From the NCBI RefSeq assembly GCF_000758605.1, contig NZ_CP009282.1:3844001-3908000 (forward strand): 64,000 nt of DNA, read 5' to 3'. A program made the position numbers and the translations under genes. The DNA comes from Paenibacillus sp. FSL R5-0912. GTDB taxonomy: Bacteria > Bacillota > Bacilli > Paenibacillales > Paenibacillaceae. The notes below the pieces were generated by a model. The model saw only the letters and a list, made by a program, of their open reading frames with translations, was not told the DNA's origin and did no database searches. This document shows, piece by piece, positions 25,852 through 35,863 of this stretch. Numbering within the stretch: position 1 is the stretch's first letter; the number at the start of each line of letters is the position of its first letter.

Positions 25852-26748
25852 ATGAAGCTCAGCAGAGGTGAAAAAATAGCCCAGCTTATCATCGTCATCA
25901 TTTTGGGCGGGCTATGCTTGTCTGTCCTGTACCCGTTCCTGTATATGCTGGCCATTTCTTTAAATGATGGGGCAAGTGCAGCCAAAGGCGGCGTGTATTT
26001 ATGGCCAAAGGATTTTACTTGGATTAACTATGAAATCGTACTCGGCAATCAGGTCATCCGCCAGTCATATCTGATCACGATTGGCAGAACCGTAATAGGC
26101 ACGTTTGCGGGACTTATTGTTACGCTCTTGGTAGCATTTGGCTTGTCCTACCGGGGACTGCCTTTAAGAAGCACCATTCTTGGCTACATTCTCTTGACCA
26201 TGTTATTTAGCGGTGGGCTGGTTCCCTTCTATATTCAGCTGAACAATCTCGGGCTTATCAACACGTTCTGGGTTTATATTTTCCCCGGCCTGTTCTCGGT
26301 CTGGAATATGTTCGTCATGCTGAAGTTCATCCAGGGAATTCCGGAAGCGCTGATCGAGTCCGCGGAGCTGGACGGGGCAGGCCCCTTCCGCACTCTGATA
26401 CAGATTGTGGTTCCGCTCTCTCAGCCGATGTTAGCCGCTCTTGGGCTGTTCACCGCAGTAGGTCACTGGAATGACTGGTTCGCCGGTGCCTTCTATGTCA
26501 CAAGGCAAGATTTAATTCCTGTACAGACCTTCCTGCAGCAGTTGCTGGCGGCTCAGGATCTATCCGCTGTCCTCGGATCAAATACAAACCAGGAAGCGCT
26601 GGCCAGAAGCTCACAGATGGCGAACATAACGCTGCTGTCGATTAAAATGGCAGTCGTTATGGTAAGCGCTCTTCCGATTCTATGCGTGTATCCGTTTCTG
26701 CAGAAATACTTCGTAAAGGGGGTACTTGTAGGTTCAGTGAAAGGATGA
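25852..26748 (+). CDS. sugar ABC transporter permease, YtcP/LplC-like
   Basis: 298-aa permease with six helices; EAA loop ESAELDGAGPFRTLIQIVVPLSQPML and the GHWNDWFAGAFYV segment typical of LplC/YtcP. Pairs with the preceding permease. No ATPase gene is present in the operon, as usual for this class, which shares a general MsmX-type ATPase encoded elsewhere. Confidence 0.92.
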   Translation: MKLSRGEKIAQLIIVIILGGLCLSVLYPFLYMLAISLNDGASAAKGGVYLWPKDFTWINYEIVLGNQVIRQSYLITIGRTVIGTFAGLIVTLLVAFGLSYRGLPLRSTILGYILLTMLFSGGLVPFYIQLNNLGLINTFWVYIFPGLFSVWNMFVMLKFIQGIPEALIESAELDGAGPFRTLIQIVVPLSQPMLAALGLFTAVGHWNDWFAGAFYVTRQDLIPVQTFLQQLLAAQDLSAVLGSNTNQEALARSSQMANITLLSIKMAVVMVSALPILCVYPFLQKYFVKGVLVGSVKG

Positions 26749-26779
26749 GGTACAATAAGAACACAGGGGGAGTTATTTA

Positions 26780-28462
26780 ATGAAGATCAAGAGATCAGGA
26801 CTAACGGTCCTGGCAGCCGCAGTCTTACTGACAACCATTACGGCATGTTCCGGAAACAGCAAGGATACACCTAACAATGCTGCTTCAGGCAACGAAACCG
26901 CAGGCAATACGCCAGCGAGCGGTTCAACCTCCTTCAATCTCTGGCTGGGCTGGACCGCAACTCTTAACAACGACAGCCTGGTTCAGAAGTATTGGCGTGA
27001 GCAGGAGCCGAAAGTGGATGTTAAGCTTGAGACTACACAAGGCGATGCAATGACAGCGCTTAATCTCAAAATCAATACCGGCGGGTTCGAGGATGCTGCC
27101 ATCTTCAGCCGGAATGAAACGGTGAAAAGTGCGATGCAGCGGTCCAAACAGCTGATGCCGCTTGAGCAGTATTTCGACATGCCCGACAAATATCCGGGAC
27201 TGGCCTCCATCCCTAAGCAGTATCTGGACCTGATGAAGGATGATGAAGGACATATCTGGTCCATTCCGACCTGGTTTGACCAGAACCCTGAAGAGCCGTG
27301 GCCGGGTTGGGCTTCACAGGCTTGGATTGTGAGAAGTGATGTCCTGGAGAAGACAGGGATGACCAAAGAGGATCTGTCTACGCTTGCCGGGGTTGAGACC
27401 TTCCTTAAAAAAGCTGCCGAGCAGAAGGACGCTTCGGGCAAACCGCTGATTCCGCTGTCCTTCCTGATGGATACCAGCGATTCCATAGGCTGGAGTGACG
27501 AGAACGCCATTCTGACCGCCTTCGGTGTGAGCACCGCAGGTAAGGGGGTCGACAAACGCGGCGATGAATTTGTATTCGCTTACGATGATCCTAACTACAA
27601 AGCCGCCTATCAGTGGATGAATAAGATGTATCAGGAGAAGCTGATTGATCCTGAGGTAGTAACCAGCAAGAAGGAGCAGTACGGGGAGAAAAATAAGTCA
27701 GGCCGTGTTGCCATGAATGCAGGCAGCTTCTGGAACATTCCTTCCTCCGCTTGGGAGACGCTGGACGGACCAACCGAACCGGGCTGGTTCTATGAAACGA
27801 TCCCATTCCCTAAAGTGGATGGTGTAGAGAAGCTGGGTATTAATCAGGTTACTAATCCGAATCCGGGTTATGATGTGTATATCAGTGAAAAAACTAAAAA
27901 CCTGGATGCCATTCTGAAATTCTTCGATTATACGCTGCAGCCTAAACCGGAAATGCAGCAGATTATCAATGAAGGACCGGCGGGTCTGTATTGGGACTGG
28001 AGCGATCAGCCGCTGGGCAAATGGAAATTTATCGACGAAACATACGAAACAGGCCGTAATTCAGGAGATGCTGCACAAAAGGCAAAGGTTACACCTGAGC
28101 TCTACATGGCTTCCTCATACAGTAACGCATGGTACCCTTGGTGGAACACGGAGGATGGCGGTAAAGCCGGAGCCGCTAAGACAATAGAGTTCACCGAAGC
28201 CATTGGTAAAATGGGTACTATACGCGTAGCTGAGCCTTACGATCTGTTCCCGATGAAGGAAGGCGGCTCATGGGAGAAATACGCCCCGGAAATCGAGAAT
28301 ATCCGCAAGGAATACCGTGCCAAGCTGCTGATGTCCAAGGATGCGGACCAGTTCGAGAGCAACTGGAAGGACTTCCAGGCAGCGTTGGAGAAACGCGGAC
28401 ACTGGAGTGAAGTCAGACAGGAATGGCTGGATACCTACAAGGAAGAAGTACCAGCCCAATAA
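26780..28462 (+). CDS. sugar-binding lipoprotein, LplA-like
   Basis: 560-aa extracellular binding protein. Type II signal peptide with lipobox ITAC (acylated Cys23), then a Asn/Ser/Gly-rich linker. Large for the family-1 fold, as typical of LplA/YtcQ proteins that bind oligosaccharides. Tryptophan-rich segments (SLWLGWTATLN, WYPWWNTEDGG) would stack on sugar rings. Start ATG with AGGGGGAG upstream. Ligand unknown; the linked GH2 enzyme suggests a beta-linked or deoxy-sugar oligomer. Confidence 0.9.
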   Translation: MKIKRSGLTVLAAAVLLTTITACSGNSKDTPNNAASGNETAGNTPASGSTSFNLWLGWTATLNNDSLVQKYWREQEPKVDVKLETTQGDAMTALNLKINTGGFEDAAIFSRNETVKSAMQRSKQLMPLEQYFDMPDKYPGLASIPKQYLDLMKDDEGHIWSIPTWFDQNPEEPWPGWASQAWIVRSDVLEKTGMTKEDLSTLAGVETFLKKAAEQKDASGKPLIPLSFLMDTSDSIGWSDENAILTAFGVSTAGKGVDKRGDEFVFAYDDPNYKAAYQWMNKMYQEKLIDPEVVTSKKEQYGEKNKSGRVAMNAGSFWNIPSSAWETLDGPTEPGWFYETIPFPKVDGVEKLGINQVTNPNPGYDVYISEKTKNLDAILKFFDYTLQPKPEMQQIINEGPAGLYWDWSDQPLGKWKFIDETYETGRNSGDAAQKAKVTPELYMASSYSNAWYPWWNTEDGGKAGAAKTIEFTEAIGKMGTIRVAEPYDLFPMKEGGSWEKYAPEIENIRKEYRAKLLMSKDADQFESNWKDFQAALEKRGHWSEVRQEWLDTYKEEVPAQ

Positions 28463-28474
28463 GATATTAAGTAC

Positions 28475-28502
28475 GGAGCACCTCTCGTTAAGAGGGGGCT
28501 CC
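28475..28502 (+). terminator. imperfect hairpin between the importer and regulator genes
   Basis: GGAGC/GCTCC and CCTCT/AGAGG stack with an internal mismatch around CGTTA, followed only by CCTTTGC. The weak U-run suggests partial termination or an mRNA processing site that lowers regulator expression relative to the binding protein. Confidence 0.5.
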
Positions 28503-28525
28503 CTTTGCACTTCATGGGGGGACAT

Positions 28526-30301
28526 ATGATTAAACAACATATAGAGAAATGGATCATCCGTATGACCCGTTCCATGAATCTGAGGAGCAAGATCGTCTTA
28601 TTCTATAGTCTGATTGTATTCATCCCTACCGTAATGCTCGCGGCAGGCGCGGGTTATATGATGCTGCATACGGTACGGGCAAATTACTTGCTTACCATCC
28701 GCGAGGCGGTGCGGCAAAGTGCGCAGAGCATCGAGTTCCGCAAGCAGAGCTATGATCTTCTGGCCACCAGGACAGCTACGGACGGGGAGCTGATCTCCAG
28801 GCTGTCCAGGGATTACGGAAATATCGAAGAGCAGCTGGCGACCGTAAATTATGTGGACCGTTCGTTCCTGCTTACGAGCAAATACCTGCCGGGCATTGAG
28901 AACTTCCGGATCTATCATACCAACGACACCCTTGTGCAGGATGGTGGCCTTCTATGGAAGCCGGAGGACCGGCTGCTCTCCGGCGTACGTGAGAAGGACT
29001 GGTATACGCAGATGCTGAATACCCCGGACAATCTGGTATGGAGGAATGCCGCCGATGACAAAACAAAGCTGGTGGTGTCCCACAAGATTCTGAATGCGTA
29101 CGGCGATGTCTACGGAATAGTCTATCTGCTGCTGGACTATAACGGTGTGTTCATGGAATCCTTCGACCATCCCTTTGACGGGGCCGGGCAAATGTATATC
29201 GTAGACGACAACCGGCAGATTATTGCCTCCTCCGAGCCTGCGAAGATAGGCAGCCGCCTGGATTCCTCCTCCTTAGGGCAGTATTGGAACGGTTCTGAGC
29301 CGTCCACGGTCACCCGGAACGGAATGATGCTGATCACAGAAGAGATTAAGTCCGGCTGGACCGTTGCTGCGCTTGTACATCTCGACCGGCTCGAAGAGCA
29401 GTCTACGCGTATTATGTACTATATTGCAATAGGCATTGCCTTCTTCCTGCTGATATCCATTTTTCTGATCATGATTGTCCTCAAAAATGTCATCTGGCGG
29501 ATACGCAAGCTGGGGATCCGGATGACCGATATCTCGGAAGGGTATTTCGAAGCGACCGTCAGGAACCGTGACAATGATGAACTCGGTGAGCTTGAGGTAC
29601 TGTTCAACTCCATGTCCGGCCGTTTGAGAAAGCTGGTAGAGGAGCATACAGAGGCCATGCTCAAGGAACGTGAGCAATCGTTCCGGGCGCTGCAGGCACA
29701 GATCAACCCTCATTTCATTTATAATTCCCTTAGCCTGATCCGTTGGCGGGCTATGGATCAGCAGGATGATATCCAAATCCGGACGATAGATGCCTTGACC
29801 ACCTTCTACCGGCTTGCGCTCAACAACCGGGTTAATGTGACCCTAATCCGTGATGAAATTGAGCATCTGAAGGCGTATATTGAAATCCAGCAGCTGCGAT
29901 ATCCCGGTCAGGTGTCGGTGGAATGGCAGGTGGAGCCTGAGGTATTGGATCTTTACAGCATTAAGCTGATCCTCCAGCCCACGGTAGAGAATTGTTATCT
30001 GCACGGCTGGATTCCGACCAGGGCGCATGCTTTTATACAGATCACGATCAGGAGGGTTGGGAATCGAATTCAGTTCCAGATTTTTGATAATGGCCAGGGG
30101 ATCAGCCGGGAGAAGCTGGAACAGATTCGTTCCGGCAGCTACAGGGGAACCCGAAACGGATTCGGCATGAACAATATCCGGGAGCGCCTGGCGCTGTATT
30201 TCGGTCCGGAGGGCCGTTTTGAAATTGACAGCACAGAAGACGAATGGACCAAGGTAACCATATCTATCCCTGTCTGCACGGATAGTCCTGAGATTAAATA
30301 G
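28526..30301 (+). CDS. YesM-type sensor histidine kinase
   Basis: 591-aa kinase: membrane helix near 22-44, extracellular dCache-like sensor domain (about 45-295), second helix (about 297-320), HAMP, then the His_kinase domain with His396 in QAQINPHFIYNSLS and an HATPase domain (DNGQGIS, GFGMNNIRERL). ATG at 28526 has GGGGGGA before it; the upstream in-frame ATG adds seven residues and lacks a site. Senses an extracellular sugar or the loaded binding protein, and signals to the YesN-like regulator 12 bases downstream. Confidence 0.92.
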   Translation: MIKQHIEKWIIRMTRSMNLRSKIVLFYSLIVFIPTVMLAAGAGYMMLHTVRANYLLTIREAVRQSAQSIEFRKQSYDLLATRTATDGELISRLSRDYGNIEEQLATVNYVDRSFLLTSKYLPGIENFRIYHTNDTLVQDGGLLWKPEDRLLSGVREKDWYTQMLNTPDNLVWRNAADDKTKLVVSHKILNAYGDVYGIVYLLLDYNGVFMESFDHPFDGAGQMYIVDDNRQIIASSEPAKIGSRLDSSSLGQYWNGSEPSTVTRNGMMLITEEIKSGWTVAALVHLDRLEEQSTRIMYYIAIGIAFFLLISIFLIMIVLKNVIWRIRKLGIRMTDISEGYFEATVRNRDNDELGELEVLFNSMSGRLRKLVEEHTEAMLKEREQSFRALQAQINPHFIYNSLSLIRWRAMDQQDDIQIRTIDALTTFYRLALNNRVNVTLIRDEIEHLKAYIEIQQLRYPGQVSVEWQVEPEVLDLYSIKLILQPTVENCYLHGWIPTRAHAFIQITIRRVGNRIQFQIFDNGQGISREKLEQIRSGSYRGTRNGFGMNNIRERLALYFGPEGRFEIDSTEDEWTKVTISIPVCTDSPEIK

Positions 30302-30312
30302 GGGGTGCTTTT

Positions 30313-31917
30313 ATGCGGGCAATAATTGTTGACGATGAACCTATGCAGATTCAGGGGCTTGTCCGGCATATCAGCTGGAAGGCCCTGGGATACGAGGAGC
30401 CGCTAACCGCGCAGTCTGGTGAGGAGGCACTGGCGATCCTGCGGGAAACTCCGGTAGATGTACTGATTACGGATGTCTCCATGCCCGGTATGACCGGAAT
30501 TGAGCTATTGGCCATATGCAAAGCGGATTATCCGGCACTGCAGTCTATGCAGACAGTGATGATAAGCGGATATGACGAATTTGAATTTGTGCAGGAAGCT
30601 ATACATCTGGGGGCTAAAGCCTACGTTCTGAAGCCTGTCCGGACAGAAGAGCTGGAGTTGAAGCTTGCGGCGTTCAGGGAAGTGTATGAGAAGAAAAAAC
30701 AGATCGAACAGGAAACCGCCTTGCTTAAGGAGAAGGTTACAGAGAGCTATGAGGTATTGCAGGAGCGGTTCGTCAAGGATATGATCGAAGGCTGGATTCA
30801 TAATGAAGAACTGCTTGAATCCTGGCGGCGGCTGCTGGAACTGCCGGATGGGGAATGGCAGACTTCGTTATTCCTCTTCGGCTATGACCGTCTGTTCCGG
30901 GACAATCCGCATGATGCCAAGGAGCGGATTATGCATAGCGAAGGGCTCTTGAATTGTGTGAAGCTTGGGCTTGCGGGATTCTCTACTGTTTATATCGGCA
31001 AGACTGGGGCGGATGAGCTGGCGGTCATTGTACTGAATGCAACACCCTTGGTCCGGGCAAGACTTGAGAAGCAGCTCACGTTCATCCAAGATATTCTAAA
31101 GGAGCAGTACACTGCTTCCGTTACAGTCGGAATCAGCAGGGAGTGCCATACCTGGACGGAAATACCGCTGCTGTACAAGGAAGTAAGGCATATGATGTCC
31201 GGTGCCAGACTGGCCGGGTACGGGCAAATTCTATATTTTGACCAGAGCCTGATGAACGAATATCAGGACTTCCGGCTACGTGAGGAATATATTCCGGAGA
31301 TCGTGAAGCTGCTGGACAGCGGAGAGGGCGAGAAGGCAGCTGTGTATTTCAATCATGCATTCGAAAGGCTGCTAGCGCGTGAGCCCGTATCCTTTTCTTA
31401 TGTGCAGGCTTTCGGTATGGGCTTGCTCAGTGAGCTGGCGCGTAAGACGAAGCGGCTTCAAGAGACGGATACGGAGATGAATATTCTCATGTGGCAGCGG
31501 TTGATCGACTGCACCGGAGTGAATGAAGTCAGGAAGGTATTACTGGAATATTTGGCGCAATATGCTAAGCTTAGTCAGGGAGAACAAGTCGCCCAGCAGC
31601 ATAACCTGATCCAGCGGGTTGCCCGCCAGCTGGAGGAACGTCTCCAGGAGAATATAACAGTGAAGCAGCTAGCCGAGCAGTTTCACCTGAATCACAGTTA
31701 TTTAAGTGTTCTGTTCAAGAAAGAAATGGGCCGGACGATTTCTGATTTCACGCAGGAAGCAAGAATGAACAAGGCCAAGGAGCTGCTCCGGGACCCGAAT
31801 GTTAAGGTCTATGAGGTTGCAGAGCAGGTGGGATTCCAGACCGCGGCTTATTTCACCTTCCTGTTCAAGAAAACTACCGGTACCACACCGCAGGAGTTCA
31901 GAGATTACCATTACTAG
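30313..31917 (+). CDS. YesN-type AraC response regulator
   Basis: 534-aa regulator. N-terminal receiver with acidic pair Asp7-Asp8, phosphoacceptor Asp54 (VLITDVSMPG) and Lys in VLKPVR; a middle region of about 300 residues of unknown fold; C-terminal AraC double helix-turn-helix (VKQLAEQFHLNHSYLSVLFKKEMG and VYEVAEQVGFQTAAYFTFLFKKTTGTTPQEFR). GGGGGTG upstream. Predicted to activate the operon promoter at about 24.9 kb through 20-bp-spaced repeats. Confidence 0.93.
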   Translation: MRAIIVDDEPMQIQGLVRHISWKALGYEEPLTAQSGEEALAILRETPVDVLITDVSMPGMTGIELLAICKADYPALQSMQTVMISGYDEFEFVQEAIHLGAKAYVLKPVRTEELELKLAAFREVYEKKKQIEQETALLKEKVTESYEVLQERFVKDMIEGWIHNEELLESWRRLLELPDGEWQTSLFLFGYDRLFRDNPHDAKERIMHSEGLLNCVKLGLAGFSTVYIGKTGADELAVIVLNATPLVRARLEKQLTFIQDILKEQYTASVTVGISRECHTWTEIPLLYKEVRHMMSGARLAGYGQILYFDQSLMNEYQDFRLREEYIPEIVKLLDSGEGEKAAVYFNHAFERLLAREPVSFSYVQAFGMGLLSELARKTKRLQETDTEMNILMWQRLIDCTGVNEVRKVLLEYLAQYAKLSQGEQVAQQHNLIQRVARQLEERLQENITVKQLAEQFHLNHSYLSVLFKKEMGRTISDFTQEARMNKAKELLRDPNVKVYEVAEQVGFQTAAYFTFLFKKTTGTTPQEFRDYHY

Positions 31918-31928
31918 GAGTGAGGATT

Positions 31929-34733
31929 TTGCAGACAAAGATCAGCCTCGAAGGCGAATGGAAGTTGCAGTTAGACGTGAGTAAGCAGGGACTCGTATTA
32001 CCTTACACAGATGTAATCACACTGCCGGGAACAACCTCCCATGCACGCAAAGGACCGAAGAATGAGGAGTTTCTGGTAAGCGCTCTTACGGATGAATATT
32101 TGTTCGAAGGACCCGTCTGGTACTCCAGGGAGATTAACATTCCAGAGGAGCTGGCCGGCAAGAGCAGTTATCTATATTTGGAACGTACACGGCTTACAAC
32201 GCTGTGGGTGGACGGGCAGGAGATTGGCAGCCGTGACAGTCTGAACACTGCCCATGTATATAAGCTGCCGCAGCTGCAGCCGGGTACGCATACGATCACG
32301 GTCCGGGTAGACAACACGGGTTACCCGACCAAAGGCGGACATCTGACTTCGCCGGATACCCAGACGAACTGGAACGGAATTACCGGTCGTATGGAGCTGC
32401 AATTCTACGGAGAGTCACAGCTTAGCGGCATCCGCTTGGATTCAGAACTGGCTGCACGTTCCATCCGCATCGCAGCAACTCTGGAGAGTAAGAGCGAAAC
32501 TACACTTGTAGTATCTGCCAAGAGCTTCAATAGTGAGGATTCACACACGGTAGAAGAGCAGGAGTACATAGTAGCTCCGGGGAAATTCTCTGTAGATTAC
32601 GCTCTCGGTCATGAGGCGCTGCTATGGAGTGAATCCGCTCCCAATCTGTATAACATCCTCCTGGTTCTGAAGGATGGCAAAGGCAATGTCATTGACAGGC
32701 AGGAGGTTATCTTCGGACTGAAGGAATTCCGGGCAGAAGGGGACAAGTTCACGATTAACGGGGAGAAGACCTTCCTCCGCGGCAAACATGACGGCCTGAT
32801 CTTCCCGCTGACCGGCTATGCTCCTACAAATGTTGAAGAATGGGTCAGAATTCTTGGGATTGCCAAGTCTTACGGGATCAATCATTACCGTTTCCATACC
32901 TGCTGTCCGCCGGAGGCTGCTTTTACCGCTGCAGATATGCTTGGGATCTACATGCAGCCGGAGCTTCCGTTCTGGGGTACGGTTACGGTAGAAACGGACG
33001 AAGGGCATAATCAGGCAGAGCAGGATTACCTGATCAGTGAAGGCTATGCCATTCTAAGGGAGTTTGGCAATCATCCATCCTTTGTGATGATGTCTCTCGG
33101 CAACGAGCTGTGGGGCAGCAAAGAGAAGATTGATTCCTTCCTGAAGGACTACAAAGCGTTCGATGACCGCCCTTTATACACCCAAGGCTCCAATAACCAC
33201 CAATGGGTACCGGAGATTCTGGAGCATGACGACTTCTTCAGCGGGGTGCGTTTTACCCGGGACCGCTTGTTCAGAGGCTCTTATGCAATGTGCGATGCTC
33301 CGCTGGGCCATGTCCAGACGGCTGTGCCAGGCACGATGAAGGATTATGACGACCAGATCGTTCCTCCGGACTTCCTGAATGGAGGAGGACAGGCTGCTGC
33401 TGCCGGCGGCGAGATCCAGATCCAGTATGGCACCGAAGCCAAAACGGTGCAGGCTGGCGGAGAATCCGGCGAATGGATTCCGCAGGTTCCGGTGGTCTCG
33501 CATGAGATCGGACAATACGCTACGTTCCCTAATTTCGAAGAAATCGCGAAATACACAGGTTCGCTCAAAGCTGAGAACTTTGTAATTTTCCGTGAACGGC
33601 TGGAGAGCAAGGGGCTGGGTCATCTGGCATCGAAATACTTTGAAGCCTCCGGCCAGCTTGCGGTAGCCTGTTATAAGGAAGAGCTTGAGGCCGCCTTCCG
33701 CTCGCGGCGGCTGGCCGGCTTCCAGCTGCTGGATCTGCAGGATTTCAGCGGTCAGGGAACTGCGCTGGTTGGCGTGCTTGATGCCTTCATGGATTCCAAA
33801 GGATTGGTTAGTGCCGAGGAATGGCGTACATTCTGCAATGATGCGGTGCTGATGGCACGATTTCCTAAGTATAATTATACCTCGGGCGAATTGTTCACTG
33901 CCCATGTGGAGCTTAGCTGCTTCCGTAGCGGTATGCCGGATTCCGCTCAGCTGCTATGGCAGCTTGCAGCAGAAGATAGCGTAATAGCCGAAGGATCAAC
34001 CTTAGCGGCCATTCCGGCCGGAAGCCATTATATCGACATTTGCGGTTTGGCGGTAACTCTTCCTGCCGTAGACCGGATGAATAAGATCGTATTATCCCTT
34101 TCCATCCAGGGAACGGATATCCGCAAGAGCTACGACCTGTGGGTATACCCTGAGCAGAGCAGCAACCCGCTTGAGCACATTCACGTATTCACGGAGCTGT
34201 CCGAAGAGGCGCTTACAATGCTGGAGAAGGGTGGAAATGTGCTGCTGATGCCAGAGCCGGACTCTCTCCAGAATGCTGTAGAAGGATATTACTGCACAGA
34301 TTTCTGGTGTTATCCGATGTTCCGTTCGATATCGGAGAGCATGAACCGGCCTGTACCTGTCGGTACAATGGGTCTGCTGATTGATAACAGCCACCCGGTA
34401 CTTCGTGAGTTCCCGGGTGAGGAGCATTCGACCTATCCATGGTGGAGCATTGTGGAGAATTCGAAATCGCTGATCATGGATGATGCGGACCGCAGTTGGA
34501 ATCCCGTTGTGCAGACCATTGATAATTTCGAACGTAATCATAAGCTTAGCTTCCTTACGGAGTGCCGTGTAGGCAACGGTAATCTGCTGGTATGTGCACT
34601 GGATGCAGGGAAGGTGAGCGAGACCCCTGAAGGCAGACAGTTCTTGACCAGCGTGGCAAATTATATGAAATCTGCTGAATTCAAACCGCAATATGAGGCA
34701 ACTGTTGCCGAGCTTCAGGCGCTGATTCAATAG
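31929..34733 (+). CDS. glycoside hydrolase family 2 protein
   Basis: 934-aa enzyme. Layout is the GH2 order: N-terminal jelly-roll sugar-binding domain (about 1-180), Ig-like domain (about 180-270), TIM barrel (about 270-600), then C-terminal beta domains. Acid/base Glu393 in LGNELWG; probable nucleophile Glu526 in VSHEIGQY. No signal peptide, so it acts on imported oligosaccharides in the cytoplasm. TTG at 31929 is chosen because AGGAG lies 8 bases upstream; the GTG at 31920 overlaps that site. Specificity (galactosidase, glucuronidase, mannosidase or other) is not readable. Confidence 0.88.
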   Translation: MQTKISLEGEWKLQLDVSKQGLVLPYTDVITLPGTTSHARKGPKNEEFLVSALTDEYLFEGPVWYSREINIPEELAGKSSYLYLERTRLTTLWVDGQEIGSRDSLNTAHVYKLPQLQPGTHTITVRVDNTGYPTKGGHLTSPDTQTNWNGITGRMELQFYGESQLSGIRLDSELAARSIRIAATLESKSETTLVVSAKSFNSEDSHTVEEQEYIVAPGKFSVDYALGHEALLWSESAPNLYNILLVLKDGKGNVIDRQEVIFGLKEFRAEGDKFTINGEKTFLRGKHDGLIFPLTGYAPTNVEEWVRILGIAKSYGINHYRFHTCCPPEAAFTAADMLGIYMQPELPFWGTVTVETDEGHNQAEQDYLISEGYAILREFGNHPSFVMMSLGNELWGSKEKIDSFLKDYKAFDDRPLYTQGSNNHQWVPEILEHDDFFSGVRFTRDRLFRGSYAMCDAPLGHVQTAVPGTMKDYDDQIVPPDFLNGGGQAAAAGGEIQIQYGTEAKTVQAGGESGEWIPQVPVVSHEIGQYATFPNFEEIAKYTGSLKAENFVIFRERLESKGLGHLASKYFEASGQLAVACYKEELEAAFRSRRLAGFQLLDLQDFSGQGTALVGVLDAFMDSKGLVSAEEWRTFCNDAVLMARFPKYNYTSGELFTAHVELSCFRSGMPDSAQLLWQLAAEDSVIAEGSTLAAIPAGSHYIDICGLAVTLPAVDRMNKIVLSLSIQGTDIRKSYDLWVYPEQSSNPLEHIHVFTELSEEALTMLEKGGNVLLMPEPDSLQNAVEGYYCTDFWCYPMFRSISESMNRPVPVGTMGLLIDNSHPVLREFPGEEHSTYPWWSIVENSKSLIMDDADRSWNPVVQTIDNFERNHKLSFLTECRVGNGNLLVCALDAGKVSETPEGRQFLTSVANYMKSAEFKPQYEATVAELQALIQ

Positions 34734-34749
34734 CAGGAACGAAATAATA

Positions 34750-34802
34750 ACACAAAGGAGCGATTCTCCATTCCGGGAGAGTCGCTCCTTTGTGTCTTTT
34801 TC
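34750..34802. terminator. strong bidirectional terminator
   Basis: A roughly 20-bp stem: ACACAAAGGAGCGA with TCGCTCCTTTGTGT, continuing TTCTCC with GGGAGA, followed by CTTTTTC; the other strand gives TTATTATTTC. It serves the GH2 gene and the convergent LysR gene. Confidence 0.88.
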
Positions 34803-34820
34803 AAGATTATAAGCCCTCAT

Positions 34821-35705
34821 CTATTCAGACTTCAGTCGAACCTGCTGAATATAATCCAGAAACCGTCTGGAGGCAGGAGACAGGTAACGGTCATGACGCC
34901 ATTTCAAGCCGACCTCCCATTCCCAGCCCTCTTCCTCAATCGGAATCCAGACCAGGCCGTCCAGCATTAAGCCCAGCGTCTGCGGCAGTACAGAGACTCC
35001 AAGCCCGGCTTTGATGAAGCCGGCTACCGTAATCAGGTCCTCTGCTTCATAAGTCGAGGCCAGCTCGAAATGGGTGTTTTTGAATAGCGAGCTAATCGTA
35101 GCTTTGAGTCCACAGTTCGTTTTCAAGCCGACAAAGGGTTCACCGGACAGCTCAAACAAACTCAGACTGGAGCGTGAAGCAAACCGGTGCTGAGTGGAGA
35201 CCACAATAAAGATCGGCATTCGCCGGATAATCATCCATTCGTCATCGTTCATTGTGGTTTCTCTGGAAGTGATCAGCATATCCGAAGTGCCAGTCTCCAG
35301 AGCTTCATCGATATCCCCATGATTTCCCTGATACAAATTAAACCGTACCTTGGGGTTGTCCGCCTGATAATCCCTGATCAGTGAAGGCACCAGGTCAACA
35401 CCGAGAATATTCAGATACGAAATGTGGATGACACCGCTCTCCGCATTCGACCATTCTCCGATTTCACGTATACCGTTGCCGATATTGTTCATCGCTTCTT
35501 CTACCCATTTGCTGAACATAACACCATACCTATTCAACTGGACATTGCGTCCTTTCCGCTCAAACAGAGGAACGCCCAGCTCACTCTCCAGCTTGGAGAT
35601 AGCATGACTCAGCGCGGGCTGGGTAATTCTAAGCGCCTTGGATGCGGAGGTCATATGCTCAAGCCGAGCCACGGTCAGGAAATATTCTAATTGGGTAAGC
35701 TCCAT
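34821..35705 (-). CDS. LysR family transcriptional regulator
   Basis: 294-aa regulator: N-terminal winged helix (MELTQLEYFLTVARLEHMTSASKALRITQPALSHAISKLE) followed by a periplasmic-binding-like effector domain. Divergent from an SDR gene across a 158-base AT-rich intergenic region, so it probably controls that gene and itself. GAGGAG is 11 bases before the ATG. Close in type to the CynR/YofA group; the effector is unknown. Confidence 0.92.
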   Translation of the reverse strand: MELTQLEYFLTVARLEHMTSASKALRITQPALSHAISKLESELGVPLFERKGRNVQLNRYGVMFSKWVEEAMNNIGNGIREIGEWSNAESGVIHISYLNILGVDLVPSLIRDYQADNPKVRFNLYQGNHGDIDEALETGTSDMLITSRETTMNDDEWMIIRRMPIFIVVSTQHRFASRSSLSLFELSGEPFVGLKTNCGLKATISSLFKNTHFELASTYEAEDLITVAGFIKAGLGVSVLPQTLGLMLDGLVWIPIEEEGWEWEVGLKWRHDRYLSPASRRFLDYIQQVRLKSE

Positions 35706-35727
35706 TTCAGACGGGTCTCCTCATTAC

Positions 35728-35789
35728 ATTAATATTAATAATAGATTTAATGAAAATAATAAATTAGACGCATAACTTAATCAAGCTTA
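35728..35789. promoter_or_regulatory. LysR-type control region between LysR and SDR genes
   Basis: Contains the palindrome ATTAATATTAAT (35728-35739) and TTAA-TCAAGC-TTAA (35777-35790). Both fit the T-N11-A or dyad pattern of LysR operators in a divergent promoter. The region is very AT-rich, so chance matches are possible. Confidence 0.35.
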
Positions 35790-35863
35790 AAATTATTATA
35801 GACCTTGAAGGACTGCACCCGGCAGCTTGAACGAGGAATCACTAATGAAATGAGGCTGCAACA

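Noticed and set aside
34092..34820. Minus-strand frame of 242 codons under the GH2 gene tail
   Set aside because: It crosses a very strong bidirectional terminator, and the sequence looks like the shadow of GH2 codons.
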